From an uncultured Oleiphilus sp. (GTDB lineage: Bacteria > Pseudomonadota > Gammaproteobacteria > Pseudomonadales > Oleiphilaceae), in NCBI GenBank assembly GCA_913020495.1, contig CAJWBJ010000028.1:1-39889 (forward strand): a DNA stretch of 39,889 nucleotides. The letters are read 5' to 3'. Below are positions 25,795-35,758 of this stretch, piece by piece (position 1 is the first letter of the stretch; each line of letters opens with the position of its first letter). Under the pieces are notes generated by a model. It did no database searches and had not been told where the DNA came from. It saw nothing but the letters and a program-made list of their open reading frames with translations. Made by a program: the position numbers and the translations under genes.

Positions 25795-27042
25795 TTAAGG
25801 CATTAGCTGCTCTAAAGCATATTGATCTTCAATGGTTTCTCTTCGGCGAGCAAGAATAATTCGGTCACCGTCAACGACAACCTCAGCGGGACGGTTACGC
25901 GAATTGTAGTTTGAACTCATTGCAAAACCATAGGCACCTGATGAGCGTACAGCAAGTAAATCACCGGGTGAGAGTATCATATTTCGGTTCTTGCCAAGGA
26001 AATCACCTGTTTCACAAACAGGGCCAACTAGGTCGTAGCAACGTTCTTCGCCTTGTTTTCCTTGCTCAACAGGTAAAATAGCTTGCCAGGCACTATATAA
26101 AGATGGGCGAATTAAGTCATTCATTGCCGCATCAATAATGGCAAAATTTTTATCTTCTGTGCATTTTAAGAACTCTACACGTGTTAATAACACGCCTGCA
26201 TTGGCAGCAATAGAACGGCCGGGTTCCAGAATGATCATTTGATTCCGGCCTTCAAGGCGTGTCATTAATGCTCTGACATATTCATCAGGTTCAGGTGGTG
26301 TTTCATCTTGGTAAGTCACCCCTAAGCCACCACCTAGATCAAGATGTTTGATCTTAATACCTTGCTCGTTCAATTTGTCGACTAACAAAAGAACGCGGTC
26401 TAAAGCATCAAGAAATGGCGCGGTTTCGGTAAGTTGCGAACCAATATGGCAGTCTACGCCCACGATATTTAAGCCTGGTAATTCATTCGCAGCTAAATAG
26501 ATGCGCTCTGCCTGTTCAATGGCGACACCAAATTTATTATCTTTTAAGCCGGTTGAAATATAAGGGTGAGTACCGGCGTCTACATCAGGGTTAACCCGCA
26601 AAGAAATATTGGCAATTTTCCCCATGCTCGTGGCGACGTCATTCAGGCGATACAGTTCAGCTTCAGATTCAATATTAAAGCAATGTATGCCTACTTCTAA
26701 AGCGCGCTGCATTTCATGTGACTGTTTGCCTACGCCGGAGAATATAATTTTTTCTGCTTGGCCACCGGCTTTTAAAACGCGCTCGAGTTCACCCACTGAA
26801 ACGATGTCAAACCCAGACCCCAGTTTTGCTAAGATATTCAAAACGGCCAAGTTAGAGTTCGCTTTAACAGCATAACAAATCAAATTTTCCTGATCGCCAA
26901 ATGCTTTTTTATAAGCATGATAATGCCGTTCTAGTGTTGCGCGTGAATACACATACGTCGGTGTAGAAAATTGCTCAGCAATTTTTGCTAAGGGTACGTC
27001 TTCAGCGCTAAGCTGACAATCTTGATATGAAAAGTAATCCAT
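25795..27042 (-). CDS. lysA: Diaminopimelate decarboxylase
   Basis: LysA decarboxylates meso-diaminopimelate to lysine, the last step of the pathway. The 415 residues form a PLP alanine-racemase-type barrel with the Schiff-base Lys60 in ICYAVKANSN, the phosphate-binding run HLDLGGGLGV, and EPGRSIAANAG. The PLP/substrate-site PVCETGDFLGKNR follows in the C-terminal domain. It lies between lptM and dapF, in the usual order. Confidence 0.97.
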   Translation of the reverse strand: MDYFSYQDCQLSAEDVPLAKIAEQFSTPTYVYSRATLERHYHAYKKAFGDQENLICYAVKANSNLAVLNILAKLGSGFDIVSVGELERVLKAGGQAEKIIFSGVGKQSHEMQRALEVGIHCFNIESEAELYRLNDVATSMGKIANISLRVNPDVDAGTHPYISTGLKDNKFGVAIEQAERIYLAANELPGLNIVGVDCHIGSQLTETAPFLDALDRVLLLVDKLNEQGIKIKHLDLGGGLGVTYQDETPPEPDEYVRALMTRLEGRNQMIILEPGRSIAANAGVLLTRVEFLKCTEDKNFAIIDAAMNDLIRPSLYSAWQAILPVEQGKQGEERCYDLVGPVCETGDFLGKNRNMILSPGDLLAVRSSGAYGFAMSSNYNSRNRPAEVVVDGDRIILARRRETIEDQYALEQLMP

Positions 27043-27113
27043 TTAAATACGACACATTTTGAGGTGAGTGAATACTGGCCGATGCAGATTCACTCAGCAT
27101 TAATATTGTTAGT

Positions 27114-27296
27114 TCATTCAGGCTGTTTTGAGCTTTCACTTGGCTTTTTTTCATTTACATCCATTGTCGGGCTTTTATCGACTTGCTGCTCTTGTGCTGC
27201 TTGTTTCGGCAGAAAAAGTGCGCCTTTTTGTCCGCAGCCATGCATAAGCAATGAAAAGCACGTTATACAAAGTATGATTTTTAAGTGATGAAGCAT
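27114..27296 (-). CDS. lptM: LPS-assembly lipoprotein LptM (YifL-type)
   Basis: This is a 60-residue lipoprotein. The signal sequence ends in LLMHGC with acylation at Cys21, followed by the family motif GQKGALFLP (compare CGLKGPLYFP in E. coli). The rest is a polar, probably disordered tail. In E. coli LptM binds the LptD/LptE translocon and helps its disulfide maturation. The lipobox has Met, His and Gly at -3 to -1, which is unusual but acceptable. The place just upstream of lysA is the usual one. Confidence 0.85.
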   Translation of the reverse strand: MLHHLKIILCITCFSLLMHGCGQKGALFLPKQAAQEQQVDKSPTMDVNEKKPSESSKQPE

Positions 27297-27327
27297 AATT
27301 AGAACGTGCCAGCCTTTAAAAGATAAA

Positions 27328-27333
27328 ATTATA
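27328..27333 (-). promoter_or_regulatory. Candidate -10 element for the lptM-lysA-dapF run
   Basis: A perfect TATAAT lies on the minus strand about 32 bases before the lptM ATG. The matching -35 position reads TAGAGT, a poor fit, so the promoter may depend on an activator or be weak. Confidence 0.35.
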
Positions 27334-27482
27334 ACCAGTTAGCAAGACAAACTCTATTCAAAGAAATACGTACTGAGAAAAATATCTCGAAAATCTTGTC
27401 TTATTACCGACGACTCGAATATTTGCACATCTGCAGGTAAGCACTAAACTTTTAGTTAACAGTGCGTTTTTGGGAGAACTTT

Positions 27483-27752
27483 ATGGGTAAACCAAGTGAT
27501 AGTGAATTCAAGCAGGCATTAGATAAAGCGGCTGAAATGCGAGAGCATGGTACTGACCCGGATTTTATTGCTAAGTCATTATTAAACCTAAACTATCGAT
27601 TTGATGTTTGGCAGCGTGTTATTTCCGCAACCAAGCTTTACCTGCATTCTGGTCTAAGTACCAGAGAGCATTCACTCTTAATAAAAGCTTTGCAGGAAGC
27701 AGAGCGACTTGATGATATTAATAATGATGACCATAACTTTGGTTTAGATTGA
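27483..27752 (+). CDS. Small conserved-looking soluble protein of unknown function
   Basis: This protein has 89 residues. I start it at the ATG preceded by gggaga seven bases upstream rather than at an in-frame GTG seven codons earlier. It is charged and helical, with no signal peptide or membrane segment. The central part FIAKSLLNLNYRFDVWQRVI, then LYLHSGLSTREHSLLIKAL reads as a compact helical fold. I believe similar small proteins occur in other gamma-proteobacteria, but I cannot assign a role. It converges on cyaA with 16 bases between the stops and is divergent from lptM. Confidence 0.75.
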   Translation: MGKPSDSEFKQALDKAAEMREHGTDPDFIAKSLLNLNYRFDVWQRVISATKLYLHSGLSTREHSLLIKALQEAERLDDINNDDHNFGLD

Positions 27753-27768
27753 TTTGAAACACGGCCTG

Positions 27769-30648
27769 TTAAGCATTTATTGTGAATAGAAGGGTTTCGA
27801 CCTGCATATATATTTTTAAATATTCGAGCGTATTATTTATCTGGCTTTGCATCATGTGCGCCTGAGAAGGGTCTTCAGACAAAGTCAGGTCGGTGACTTT
27901 TACTGCGAGCCTATCATCTAAGTCAGCATTATTTTTGATGTAATGAGAAAGTGCCGCTAATTGTTGATCTCCGTATTCTAAATAAGTGAACTCTGTATGG
28001 TTAATACTTGCATCAAGATGTAGGTGAGGACCGTCATAAACGGTACTGATATGGATTTCATGTAATGCGAGTTGTGGGATTTGTGTGATTTCTTTAACTT
28101 TATAATCCCCACTTTTATTGTCTGTCATTTTGTAAAGTGAAAAAGATAGCGATAATGCTTCCCCCTCTACCGACCCACTCAGTTGGCGTTTTTCAATGAC
28201 GGAATGAATAAATTGAGAGATCGATGATTGAAACACTTCTTCATTGTCGCAAGGTATGGAAAAGCGTAATAAACTGCCGTGCTCATCCAGTATGAATCCT
28301 TCAACACTTGATTTATGACGAAGATAAAAAGCTTGAATACATTGTGGCTTTGCAAATGCTAAGGCTGTACGCAAGCTAAGAGGTTGTTGTGCAAAGGCAT
28401 CTAAAATAATCGGGCTATAATGAGTCACGTTTTGTGAAAGGTAATTAAACGCGCTTTGTTCCGAGTCAAAAGCAAGGTAGCGAAATTGATCATCAGTACG
28501 TTGTAAGAGATATAATTTATCTTCGATATCAATAATATAGCGTGCTGATTGCACTTTTCCTCTGATAAAAAAAGCTGCTTTTGCATCATGGAATAATCTT
28601 CGAACTCGGTCAGCGATTGCCTGGGCTCTTTGCGGGCAGAAACAATGCACTTTCAACATGCATTCCGATTCTCTGGCTGCTGATAATTGTTCTAGGCAGA
28701 TCTGCAAATAGGATTGCAAATTTTGCATCAGTGTTTCGCCCATTTCATAACGGTGAGCACTTACTTCATTCCAAGAATTAAGCGCAATTTGATCGATTGT
28801 TTTGACTAAATTACTGCGCTCTGAACTGTAGTCTAAAGCGTCAGTACGGTTACTTAAGCGATGCATTCCCTTTTCAGTCATTGCGGCCATCGGATCAACG
28901 CCAACATTAACAAATAATATTAAGGTTTTAATATAGGCGGGGTTCTGAAATTGGGCTTGAGATACTTTGGGTAAGGGCATTGAAATATGATCTTCAAGTG
29001 CACGAATCATATTTTGAATGGTGAACAAATTTACCTGACTGTCACCGGCAAGCAAGCTAAGGCGAGTTTCATGCGTAATGATGCCGTTAAAGTATAACCA
29101 AGCTAAAAGTTCTACTAAGCTTGAGGTCTTTTTTAGAACGGTTTGAAAAGATGCATCTGCTGCAGTACTTAAATCCCGATATAACAGCCAGCAGTTTTTA
29201 TCGCCATTAAACGTTTGGGCGCTTGCATGATGAATCGCGAGATTCTCTTCCCATAATTTTGAAGCGATACCTGGGTTTACTTGTTCTACCTTGCCTGCTT
29301 TACGCTGAAAAGTAGCGTAAAGTTTTCGGCCCAGCAGGTTTAAATCTTTTGCGGTAATGCTCGATTTAATATTATGGATACGGGCATAGTTTGATAGAAA
29401 ACGGTAGCAATAGGTGAGTTCTGCCACGACCTCTTGTCGTTCCTGAGAGACTTGATCGACCTTCCATCCTGAGCGTTCATCAAGGTATTTAAATTTACTG
29501 ACAGGCCAGGCCCATCTCTTAACGACCTTTTCAAGGGTTTTACGCTGCCATGAAGGGCTTCGTCCGGTTGGGGCCTTAGATAATTTTTTTGCGACTTTTA
29601 AGTAAAAACTCTTGCGAACCAAGTCGAGTCTTTTATGCTCTTTCCGAGCCAACAAATAGTCTTCGAGACGATGGTAGATTAAAATATAAGGGTCAAGATC
29701 TTCAACACTTAATTCATCATCATAGACGGCTTGTTTGAAGGTTTGGCTTAGGCTGCTTGATTGAGGTAATTCTTGTGCGTAGACCTCTGCTAATAATAGT
29801 TTAAGAACTGACTTATAAGGCGAATCCAATCCTTTGTAAAGTTGCCAGAGACCGGCCCCCATCAACTCATTTTTTGGTATGTCGGCTGCACTGCCAAAGT
29901 CTAATACTTCTGTCTCTTTAACAAAGCGCTTGTTAAGTAAGTCTTCAGAAATGGTTTGATAGTTTTTTTCCATTTCAGGTGGGATGAGCCACCATAATGG
30001 GTAGCGACCCGCCAGTAAGATTGCGGTTCGGTAGAATTCATCCAGAAGTAAATAATGTTGTGCCGAACCACTACTTTCGGTGTCCATTTCAGGTGTTGTT
30101 CCACCAGATTTGAACTGATTGGCATTCATTAAAAATGTATGCAGTTCAAGACCAGTATTATTCGCCCATTCATCTATTTTTTCCGATTTTTCTCTGAGTA
30201 ACGTCAGCTCTTCAGAATTTAAAGCTGGGTCATGACAGAGCCATAAATCAACATCGCTTGCTTCAGAATGCGCTAAAGTCCCAGTACTACCCATCATGAA
30301 AATGGCATATACCTGTGCTTTAGCGCGTTTATCTCGACGGAATTTGAATGTTTGGCTGAATGTTTTTGCGATGCTAAGTGTATTCTTGTCGGGTTCATAA
30401 CCGGATACTCCTACGGGCGCATCGCGTGAAACATAACCAGGCAATAAAGGGTGATTGACCTGATATAGTAGCGGCAGCACTTGCAGAATATCTTGTTGCC
30501 GAAAAGTTAGACCCTGTTGTGTTTTATCCAAACGATCGGCATTAACGGCTAAAAAGCGGTCGCGTACCTGCTTCAATAGCTTGCGGTCAACACCATCTGA
30601 AAAGTCAGGTGCTATCTTATGCTTATGTTTTAGTTTGGGGGCAACCAT
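27769..30648 (-). CDS. cyaA: Class I adenylate cyclase
   Basis: CyaA makes cyclic AMP from ATP in the cytoplasm, the signal for CRP. At 959 residues it is in the normal range for the enterobacterial-type class I enzyme. The N-terminal catalytic half carries the nucleotidyltransferase-like motif MGSTGTLAHSEASDVDLWLC with G120-S121 and the metal pair Asp132/Asp134. The run PGYVSRDAPVGVSGYEP is also typical. The C-terminal half is the regulatory part that in enterobacteria answers to the sugar phosphotransferase system. I see no strong ribosome site. argH lies upstream in the same direction. Confidence 0.95.
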   Translation of the reverse strand: MVAPKLKHKHKIAPDFSDGVDRKLLKQVRDRFLAVNADRLDKTQQGLTFRQQDILQVLPLLYQVNHPLLPGYVSRDAPVGVSGYEPDKNTLSIAKTFSQTFKFRRDKRAKAQVYAIFMMGSTGTLAHSEASDVDLWLCHDPALNSEELTLLREKSEKIDEWANNTGLELHTFLMNANQFKSGGTTPEMDTESSGSAQHYLLLDEFYRTAILLAGRYPLWWLIPPEMEKNYQTISEDLLNKRFVKETEVLDFGSAADIPKNELMGAGLWQLYKGLDSPYKSVLKLLLAEVYAQELPQSSSLSQTFKQAVYDDELSVEDLDPYILIYHRLEDYLLARKEHKRLDLVRKSFYLKVAKKLSKAPTGRSPSWQRKTLEKVVKRWAWPVSKFKYLDERSGWKVDQVSQERQEVVAELTYCYRFLSNYARIHNIKSSITAKDLNLLGRKLYATFQRKAGKVEQVNPGIASKLWEENLAIHHASAQTFNGDKNCWLLYRDLSTAADASFQTVLKKTSSLVELLAWLYFNGIITHETRLSLLAGDSQVNLFTIQNMIRALEDHISMPLPKVSQAQFQNPAYIKTLILFVNVGVDPMAAMTEKGMHRLSNRTDALDYSSERSNLVKTIDQIALNSWNEVSAHRYEMGETLMQNLQSYLQICLEQLSAARESECMLKVHCFCPQRAQAIADRVRRLFHDAKAAFFIRGKVQSARYIIDIEDKLYLLQRTDDQFRYLAFDSEQSAFNYLSQNVTHYSPIILDAFAQQPLSLRTALAFAKPQCIQAFYLRHKSSVEGFILDEHGSLLRFSIPCDNEEVFQSSISQFIHSVIEKRQLSGSVEGEALSLSFSLYKMTDNKSGDYKVKEITQIPQLALHEIHISTVYDGPHLHLDASINHTEFTYLEYGDQQLAALSHYIKNNADLDDRLAVKVTDLTLSEDPSQAHMMQSQINNTLEYLKIYMQVETLLFTINA

Positions 30649-30789
30649 AGTGTTATTTAGTGTGCTTAACTTTAGCTAGATGAAATGATCAATTTATTAG
30701 TATAGCGAATAAATTTAAAAAGACGGGTGGGATTTGGTGAGGATATGTAAGCTATCCGATGTAAGATAATATTCAATTGTTTAAACTGC

Positions 30790-30819
30790 GTCGTGCACAC
30801 CAACTTGGGTACGCACGAC
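30790..30819 (-). terminator. RNA hairpin after argH
   Basis: In minus-strand RNA a 12-bp stem (GTCGTGCGTACC / GGTGTGCACGAC, two G-U wobbles) closes a six-base loop, 16 bases after the argH stop. On the plus strand the same two positions would be A-C mismatches, so the structure suits the argH transcript. Only three T residues follow within seven bases, so termination may be weak. Confidence 0.55.
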
Positions 30820-30835
30820 ACTACTTGAGGTTAGC

Positions 30836-32257
30836 TTAGTGTTTGCGCTGAGCTAAATTAGTAAGTACTTTTTCGGTCGCCGCAAGCACTTGTTTTGGTG
30901 CTGTTCCCCCAAGATGGTCTCGAGCATTAACAGATCCTTCGAGTGTTAGTACATCAAAAACGTCTGCATGAATTTGATCACTAAATTGCTGCAGCTCATC
31001 AAGGCTCATATCGGATAAATCTTTCTCTTGCTCAATGCCATAAGCGACGGCTTTACCAACCACTTCGTGTGCATCACGAAATGCCACGCCATTTACAACT
31101 AAATAGTCTGCTAGATCTGTTGCTGTTGAGAATCCTCGTCTAGCTGCTTCACGCATATTTTCAGCCTTAACCTGAATGGCAGGAACCATGTCAGCATAAG
31201 CCCTGAGACAGCCTTTTATTGTATCAAGAACATCAAACAAAGGTTCTTTATCCTCCTGATTATCTTTGTTGTAAGCCAAAGGTTGGGACTTCATTAACAT
31301 CAGTAAGGAGAATAAGTGACCGGTGACACGACCTGATTTACCGCGTACTAACTCCGGTACATCAGGGTTTTTCTTCTGAGGCATAATTGAAGAGCCGGTA
31401 CAAAAACGGTCGGGCAGGTCGATAAAGTTAAATTGAGCAGAGGCCCATAAGATTAATTCTTCAGAACAACGAGAAAGATGGATCATGACCAAGCTGGCGA
31501 AAGAGCAAAATTCAATGGCAAAATCACGGTCGCTGACCGAGTCCAATGAATTGGTGCTGGGGCGATCAAAACCAAGTAATTTTGCTGTTAACTCTCGATC
31601 AATCGGATAGGTTGTTCCTGCTAAAGCTGCAGCACCTAGCGGCATGATGTTTACACGCTTACGGCAGTCTAATAACCGCTCATAATCACGCTGAAGCATT
31701 TCATTCCAAGCAAGAATGTGATGTCCAAAAGTGACAGGCTGCGCGGTTTGTAAATGAGTAAACCCTGGCATGATGGTATTGGCTTCACGCTTGGCCAGTG
31801 TTGCCATGCCTTGCTGTAATCGAGTTATTTCAGCAGCTATCACATCAATTTCATCTCGCAGGTAAAGGCGAATATCGGTAGCAACCTGATCATTTCGAGA
31901 GCGGCCTGTGTGTAACTTTTTACCTGTAATACCGATTTTGTCTGTTAACCGCGCCTCGATGTTCATATGTACATCTTCAAGGGTGACGGACCATTGAAAT
32001 TCACCGGCTTCAATTTCAGCTTGTATTTCAGTTAAACCTTCAATGATTTGATTTTTCTCGGCATCGGTTAATACTTCAACTTTTGCCAGCATCGTTGCAT
32101 GAGCGATTGAACCTTGAATGTCGTGATAGTACAAACGCTGGTCAAAATCGACAGAGGCGGTGAATTGTTCTACAAAGGCATCGGTCGGTTCTGTGAATCG
32201 GCCGCCCCAAGGTTTTTCGGTACTTGTCTTTTCAGTATGGTTGCTGTCATTGCTCAT
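30836..32257 (-). CDS. argH: Argininosuccinate lyase
   Basis: ArgH splits argininosuccinate into arginine and fumarate. The 473 residues belong to the fumarase/aspartase superfamily. The start [36 protein letters not shown], and [14 protein letters not shown] are present. The signature loop with the catalytic Ser, [16 protein letters not shown], lies near residues 290-305. A polar tail of about 15 residues precedes the conserved start. It is divergent from algZ, as in Pseudomonas. Confidence 0.97.
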   Translation of the reverse strand: MSNDSNHTEKTSTEKPWGGRFTEPTDAFVEQFTASVDFDQRLYYHDIQGSIAHATMLAKVEVLTDAEKNQIIEGLTEIQAEIEAGEFQWSVTLEDVHMNIEARLTDKIGITGKKLHTGRSRNDQVATDIRLYLRDEIDVIAAEITRLQQGMATLAKREANTIMPGFTHLQTAQPVTFGHHILAWNEMLQRDYERLLDCRKRVNIMPLGAAALAGTTYPIDRELTAKLLGFDRPSTNSLDSVSDRDFAIEFCSFASLVMIHLSRCSEELILWASAQFNFIDLPDRFCTGSSIMPQKKNPDVPELVRGKSGRVTGHLFSLLMLMKSQPLAYNKDNQEDKEPLFDVLDTIKGCLRAYADMVPAIQVKAENMREAARRGFSTATDLADYLVVNGVAFRDAHEVVGKAVAYGIEQEKDLSDMSLDELQQFSDQIHADVFDVLTLEGSVNARDHLGGTAPKQVLAATEKVLTNLAQRKH

Positions 32258-32347
32258 GTTCGATTACCCATCTACACTCAATTTACGGAGTCAAAATTTG
32301 CGGCGCAGTATAACATGAAACCCCAACAACGCTTACATGAAGCTAAT

Positions 32348-33376
32348 ATGGTTCAGCTTAAGGAAGATAACTTCTTTGTTCCTGATTTATGTCAGGTTAA
32401 TTCTGTACTTTTTGTATTAATTCTAACGCAGCTTTTAGCGTTTATATTAAGTCTGGTGACAGCGAATCAAACACTCATAGATTGGGAGTATTTAGGACTG
32501 CTATCCTTTTTCTGCCAAAGCATTGCACTTAGTTGTGCCGCCATTATTTGCTGGACGAGAAATTCAATTCGAAAGCAGCGGCTTTCTGTCGTCATTATGT
32601 ATTTTATGGGGGTGATTTTAGGGGTGACAGGTTTATATAGCTGGCTTTCCAGTGAGTTATTATTCCCAAGTATTGGGATGAATATTAGCTTGTTTATATT
32701 CAAGAATATTTTGATAAGTGGGATTATTGGTGCCTTAGTCCTACGTTATTTTTACCTTCAGTTTCAATGGAGAGAACAAAAACAAGCAGAGCTTCGCGCT
32801 AGGATTGAAGCATTGCAAGCACGTATTAAGCCTCATTTCTTATTCAACAGCATGAATACCATTGCTAGCTTAATCAGTATTGACCCTCAGCGAGCTGAAG
32901 ATGCAGTTCTGGATCTTTCCACCTTATTTCGAGCAACGCTAAATAATCAAATGATGTTAATTCCGTTGGAGGATGAACTCGCACTATGTCGTCGGTATTT
33001 AAATATTGAAGCATTGCGTTTGGGAGACCGGTTAAACATTGATTGGCAGCTTGACCTTGGCCTGAATACAAATGAAACCCAATTAAAAATTCCCCCACTG
33101 ACATTGCAGCCTTTAGTTGAAAATGCAATATATCATGGCATTCAACCTCGCACTGAGGGGGGAACCATCACAATAAAAAGCCATTGTCATCACGAGACAA
33201 TCTATATTTTAATTTCAAACCCCTTTGATTCATCGCTTCAGAAACATCAAGGAAATCATATTGCCTTGGACAATATACGTAGCCGCTTAAGCGCGTTATT
33301 TGGTCCAACGGCAGTGCTGAAAACCAGTCAGTTGGATGGTATTTACACGGTCACTTTACGGATTCCAATTAAATGA
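32348..33376 (+). CDS. algZ: LytS-type sensor histidine kinase AlgZ/FimS-like
   Basis: This membrane sensor kinase pairs with AlgR. I prefer the ATG that gives MVQLKEDNFFVPDLC (342 residues). It has a gaag ribosome site five bases upstream and falls after a TATAAC element. A start at 32315 (353 residues) is possible. About four membrane segments lie within residues 18-135, followed by a coiled linker. The His_kinase motif QARIKPHFLFNSMNTIASLI has His163, and the N box reads LQPLVENAIYHGI. The stop overlaps the algR start by four bases. In Pseudomonas the pair controls alginate, type IV pili and virulence; the target here is unknown. Confidence 0.88.
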   Translation: MVQLKEDNFFVPDLCQVNSVLFVLILTQLLAFILSLVTANQTLIDWEYLGLLSFFCQSIALSCAAIICWTRNSIRKQRLSVVIMYFMGVILGVTGLYSWLSSELLFPSIGMNISLFIFKNILISGIIGALVLRYFYLQFQWREQKQAELRARIEALQARIKPHFLFNSMNTIASLISIDPQRAEDAVLDLSTLFRATLNNQMMLIPLEDELALCRRYLNIEALRLGDRLNIDWQLDLGLNTNETQLKIPPLTLQPLVENAIYHGIQPRTEGGTITIKSHCHHETIYILISNPFDSSLQKHQGNHIALDNIRSRLSALFGPTAVLKTSQLDGIYTVTLRIPIK

Positions 33377-34119
33377 ATACCAACAAAGTAATATCTGTTT
33401 TTATTGTTGATGATGAAAGCCTTGCCAGAGAGCGATTGAAGCGCTTAATTCAAACAAATACTCAATATCAGGTTTGTGGTGAAGCTGAAAATGGTGAGCT
33501 TGCATTGCTGCGTATTCCCGAGAGTCAGCCAGATATTGTTTTACTCGATATTCGTATGCCGGGTGTTGATGGTTTAGAGGTCGCACAGGGTATATCAGAG
33601 CTGATGCATCCTCCTGCAATTATCTTTTGCACCGCTTATGATGAGTATGCGATCAAGGCATTTACGTATAACGCAATTGGTTACCTGCTTAAACCCGTTC
33701 GACAAGAAGACCTTTTTAAAGCTTTGGGGCAAGCTAAGCAATTAAGCCAGCTTCAGATAAAGCAGTTGAACGAGAAAAATAAAGAGAGTGTTACTAAGTT
33801 TGTTGCGCATAGTTGGCAGGGGCATGAAGTAATCTCATTCGATGATATTTACTATTTTAAAGCAGATCAAAAATATTTAACTGTCGTTCATCGAGATGGA
33901 GAAACTCTTAGTGATCAAACACTTAAAGAGCTTGAAGAACAATACGCGACTGAATTAATACGCGTTCACCGCAACACACTCGTTAATCTTGCTCATGTAT
34001 CCGTTTTATGTAAAGACAGTGAAGGACATCACCAACTACGATTTAAAAGTACTGATCATACGGTTTCGATTAGCCGACGCCATGTAAGTGAAATTAAAGC
34101 GAGGTTAACGCACTTATAA
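33373..34119 (+). CDS. algR: LytTR-family response regulator AlgR-like
   Basis: This response regulator has a receiver domain with acidic residues Asp13-Asp14, phospho-acceptor Asp59 in VLLDIRMPGVDGLEVA, and KPV at the conserved Lys. A LytTR DNA-binding domain follows (about 145-248; FKADQKYLTVVHRDGE, IRVHRNTLVNL). At 248 residues it is normal. Its ATG overlaps the algZ stop as ATGA, so the two are translated together. The adjacency to argH and hemC supports the AlgR assignment over other LytTR regulators. Confidence 0.9.
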   Translation: MNTNKVISVFIVDDESLARERLKRLIQTNTQYQVCGEAENGELALLRIPESQPDIVLLDIRMPGVDGLEVAQGISELMHPPAIIFCTAYDEYAIKAFTYNAIGYLLKPVRQEDLFKALGQAKQLSQLQIKQLNEKNKESVTKFVAHSWQGHEVISFDDIYYFKADQKYLTVVHRDGETLSDQTLKELEEQYATELIRVHRNTLVNLAHVSVLCKDSEGHHQLRFKSTDHTVSISRRHVSEIKARLTHL

Positions 34120-34282
34120 GTGTGCATTTAATAAAATGTAGGGCAGTTCACATTATTGCTTAAATAGAACATTCATTTCTAAAAACTACACCAATCTCAC
34201 TAAACGTTACACTTAATTAGGGTTTAATACCCTATAGTTTATGTATTAAATATATATTTATTTATTGCTGGAGGTGTCTTTG

Positions 34283-34642
34283 GTGCCAATTCAATCAAAT
34301 GAACAAAGCTTTATTGTCAAGGTGATCAAGAGATTGATACTTCCTTTGATACTGACTTGTTGTGCTTCTTTTGTTAGTGCTCAGTCATATTCATTGTCTA
34401 ATTACGGCGGTGAAGAGACAATTTTGATTGAAAAAGAAGTTTCCCAGAAAATTCCCTATAGTCGTATTGCCAGAGCTGTTGTAAAGCGAATATTTAATGT
34501 CAACGTAGAATCGATGTTTACGGGCGGTAAAAATAAAAAAACTGCTTTTGTGAGAAACTTTAGCGAATATGCTGATAGGACGAAGTATCGTCTTGGCGTG
34601 CGTAAGGATAAAGTCGAAGTAAAATTTTCACTAAATTTTTAA
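34283..34642 (+). CDS. Small secreted basic protein of unknown function
   Basis: I do not recognise this protein. The GTG at 34283 is best placed for the strong ggagg ribosome site (eight bases apart), giving 119 residues; TTG codons upstream are also in frame. A signal peptide with core LILPLILTCCASFVSA would leave a mature part of about 84 residues starting QSYSLSNYGG. It is rich in Lys, Arg and aromatic residues and has an alternating beta-like end (TKYRLGVRKDKVEVKFSLNF). It lies between algR and hemC, where the Pseudomonas order I remember has no gene. Function is unknown. Confidence 0.6.
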   Translation: MPIQSNEQSFIVKVIKRLILPLILTCCASFVSAQSYSLSNYGGEETILIEKEVSQKIPYSRIARAVVKRIFNVNVESMFTGGKNKKTAFVRNFSEYADRTKYRLGVRKDKVEVKFSLNF

Positions 34643-34737
34643 GAGCTAACTAATCTGATTTTTCATTCTGTTGTTACAGAATAACCCTCCACTATTTGAC
34701 TTAAATCTATTCCATTCAACTTAGACGAAAGAGTCGA

Positions 34738-34767
34738 TTCACAACTTGCCTGTCATACCGCTATAAT
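34738..34767 (+). promoter_or_regulatory. Candidate sigma-70 promoter for the hem operon
   Basis: TTCACA and a perfect TATAAT are separated by 18 bases. The predicted transcript start, near 34774, lies after the first in-frame ATG of the hemC frame (34766), so that ATG cannot be used from this promoter. This supports a downstream start. Confidence 0.6.
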
Positions 34768-34804
34768 GAGCCACACTAATCATTTGACGATGCCAGATTT
34801 TATT

Positions 34805-35758
34805 ATGACCTTACCTGCTTCAACATCCATTAAAACATTAAAAATTGCCTCAAGAGAAAGTGCATTAGCGCTTTGGCAGAGTCATTATATTAAAGCTCAG
34901 CTTGAATCACTCTACCCGGAACTTGACGTTGAAGTTGTAGGTATGACGACTAAAGGGGACCAAATTCTAGATGTCCCATTAGCAAAAATTGGAGGGAAAG
35001 GCCTTTTTGTTAAAGAGTTAGAAACTTCAATGTTGGCCGGTTCGACAGATATTGCTGTGCACTCTATGAAAGATGTACCGATGGAGTTTCCTGAAAATCT
35101 AGAATTAGCGGTGATTTGTAAACGTGAAAACCCTTTTGATGCTTTTGTCAGTAATGACTATCAAAATATAGACGAGCTACCTAAAGGTGCTGTTGTAGGA
35201 ACATCGAGCTTAAGACGGCACAGTCAACTGGCTTCATTACGACCCGATTTAAATATTGTGCCACTGCGAGGCAATGTGAATACACGCTTGGCAAAATTGG
35301 ATGCCGGTGAATTTGATGCAATTATTCTGGCTGCTTCAGGCTTAGAACGTTTGGAGTTTCATGACCGGATAAAATCCGTTTTAAATGAAACTGAATCGCT
35401 TCCAGCGGTTGGACAAGGTGCTCTAGGAATTGAGTGTCGAAGTGATGATCTTGAGATAAAAGCATTGTTATCGCCGTTAAAACACTTGGAAAGCGAGTTA
35501 TGTGTTAAGACTGAACGAGCAATGAACCATCGCTTACATGGTGGTTGTCAGGTGCCAATCGCAGGTTATGCGACGTTAAAAGGTGACATTCTTACTTTAC
35601 AGGGTTTAGTGGCATCGGTTGATGGAACAACTATATTAAAGTCTAGTTTAAGCGGCCCTAGCGATAAGCCGGAAACATTAGGTGTTGCGGTGGCTGATGA
35701 ACTACTTCAACAAGGTGCCGGACCATTACTCGCCGCCTTATCTGAAAATAACGACTGA
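34805..35758 (+). CDS. hemC: Hydroxymethylbilane synthase (porphobilinogen deaminase)
   Basis: HemC joins four porphobilinogens into hydroxymethylbilane for haem and sirohaem. I choose the third in-frame ATG (MTLPAST, 317 residues) because the first overlaps the likely -10 element and the conserved part begins at [14 protein letters not shown]. None of the candidate starts has a strong ribosome site. The catalytic Asp90 lies in [11 protein letters not shown], the dipyrromethane-binding Cys248 in [12 protein letters not shown], and [10 protein letters not shown] and [12 protein letters not shown] are also conserved. Its stop overlaps the hemD start (TGATG). Confidence 0.95.
   Translation: MTLPASTSIKTLKIASRESALALWQSHYIKAQLESLYPELDVEVVGMTTKGDQILDVPLAKIGGKGLFVKELETSMLAGSTDIAVHSMKDVPMEFPENLELAVICKRENPFDAFVSNDYQNIDELPKGAVVGTSSLRRHSQLASLRPDLNIVPLRGNVNTRLAKLDAGEFDAIILAASGLERLEFHDRIKSVLNETESLPAVGQGALGIECRSDDLEIKALLSPLKHLESELCVKTERAMNHRLHGGCQVPIAGYATLKGDILTLQGLVASVDGTTILKSSLSGPSDKPETLGVAVADELLQQGAGPLLAALSENND

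Noticed and set aside
32114-32347. Long 5' extension of the algZ frame into argH
   Set aside because: It overlaps the argH coding region antisense and has no membrane or sensor character; the conserved start FFVPDLC lies after the chosen ATG.
34218-34234. Hairpin tagggt / acccta after algR
   Set aside because: It is six pairs with no T-run and could be chance in an AT-rich gap.
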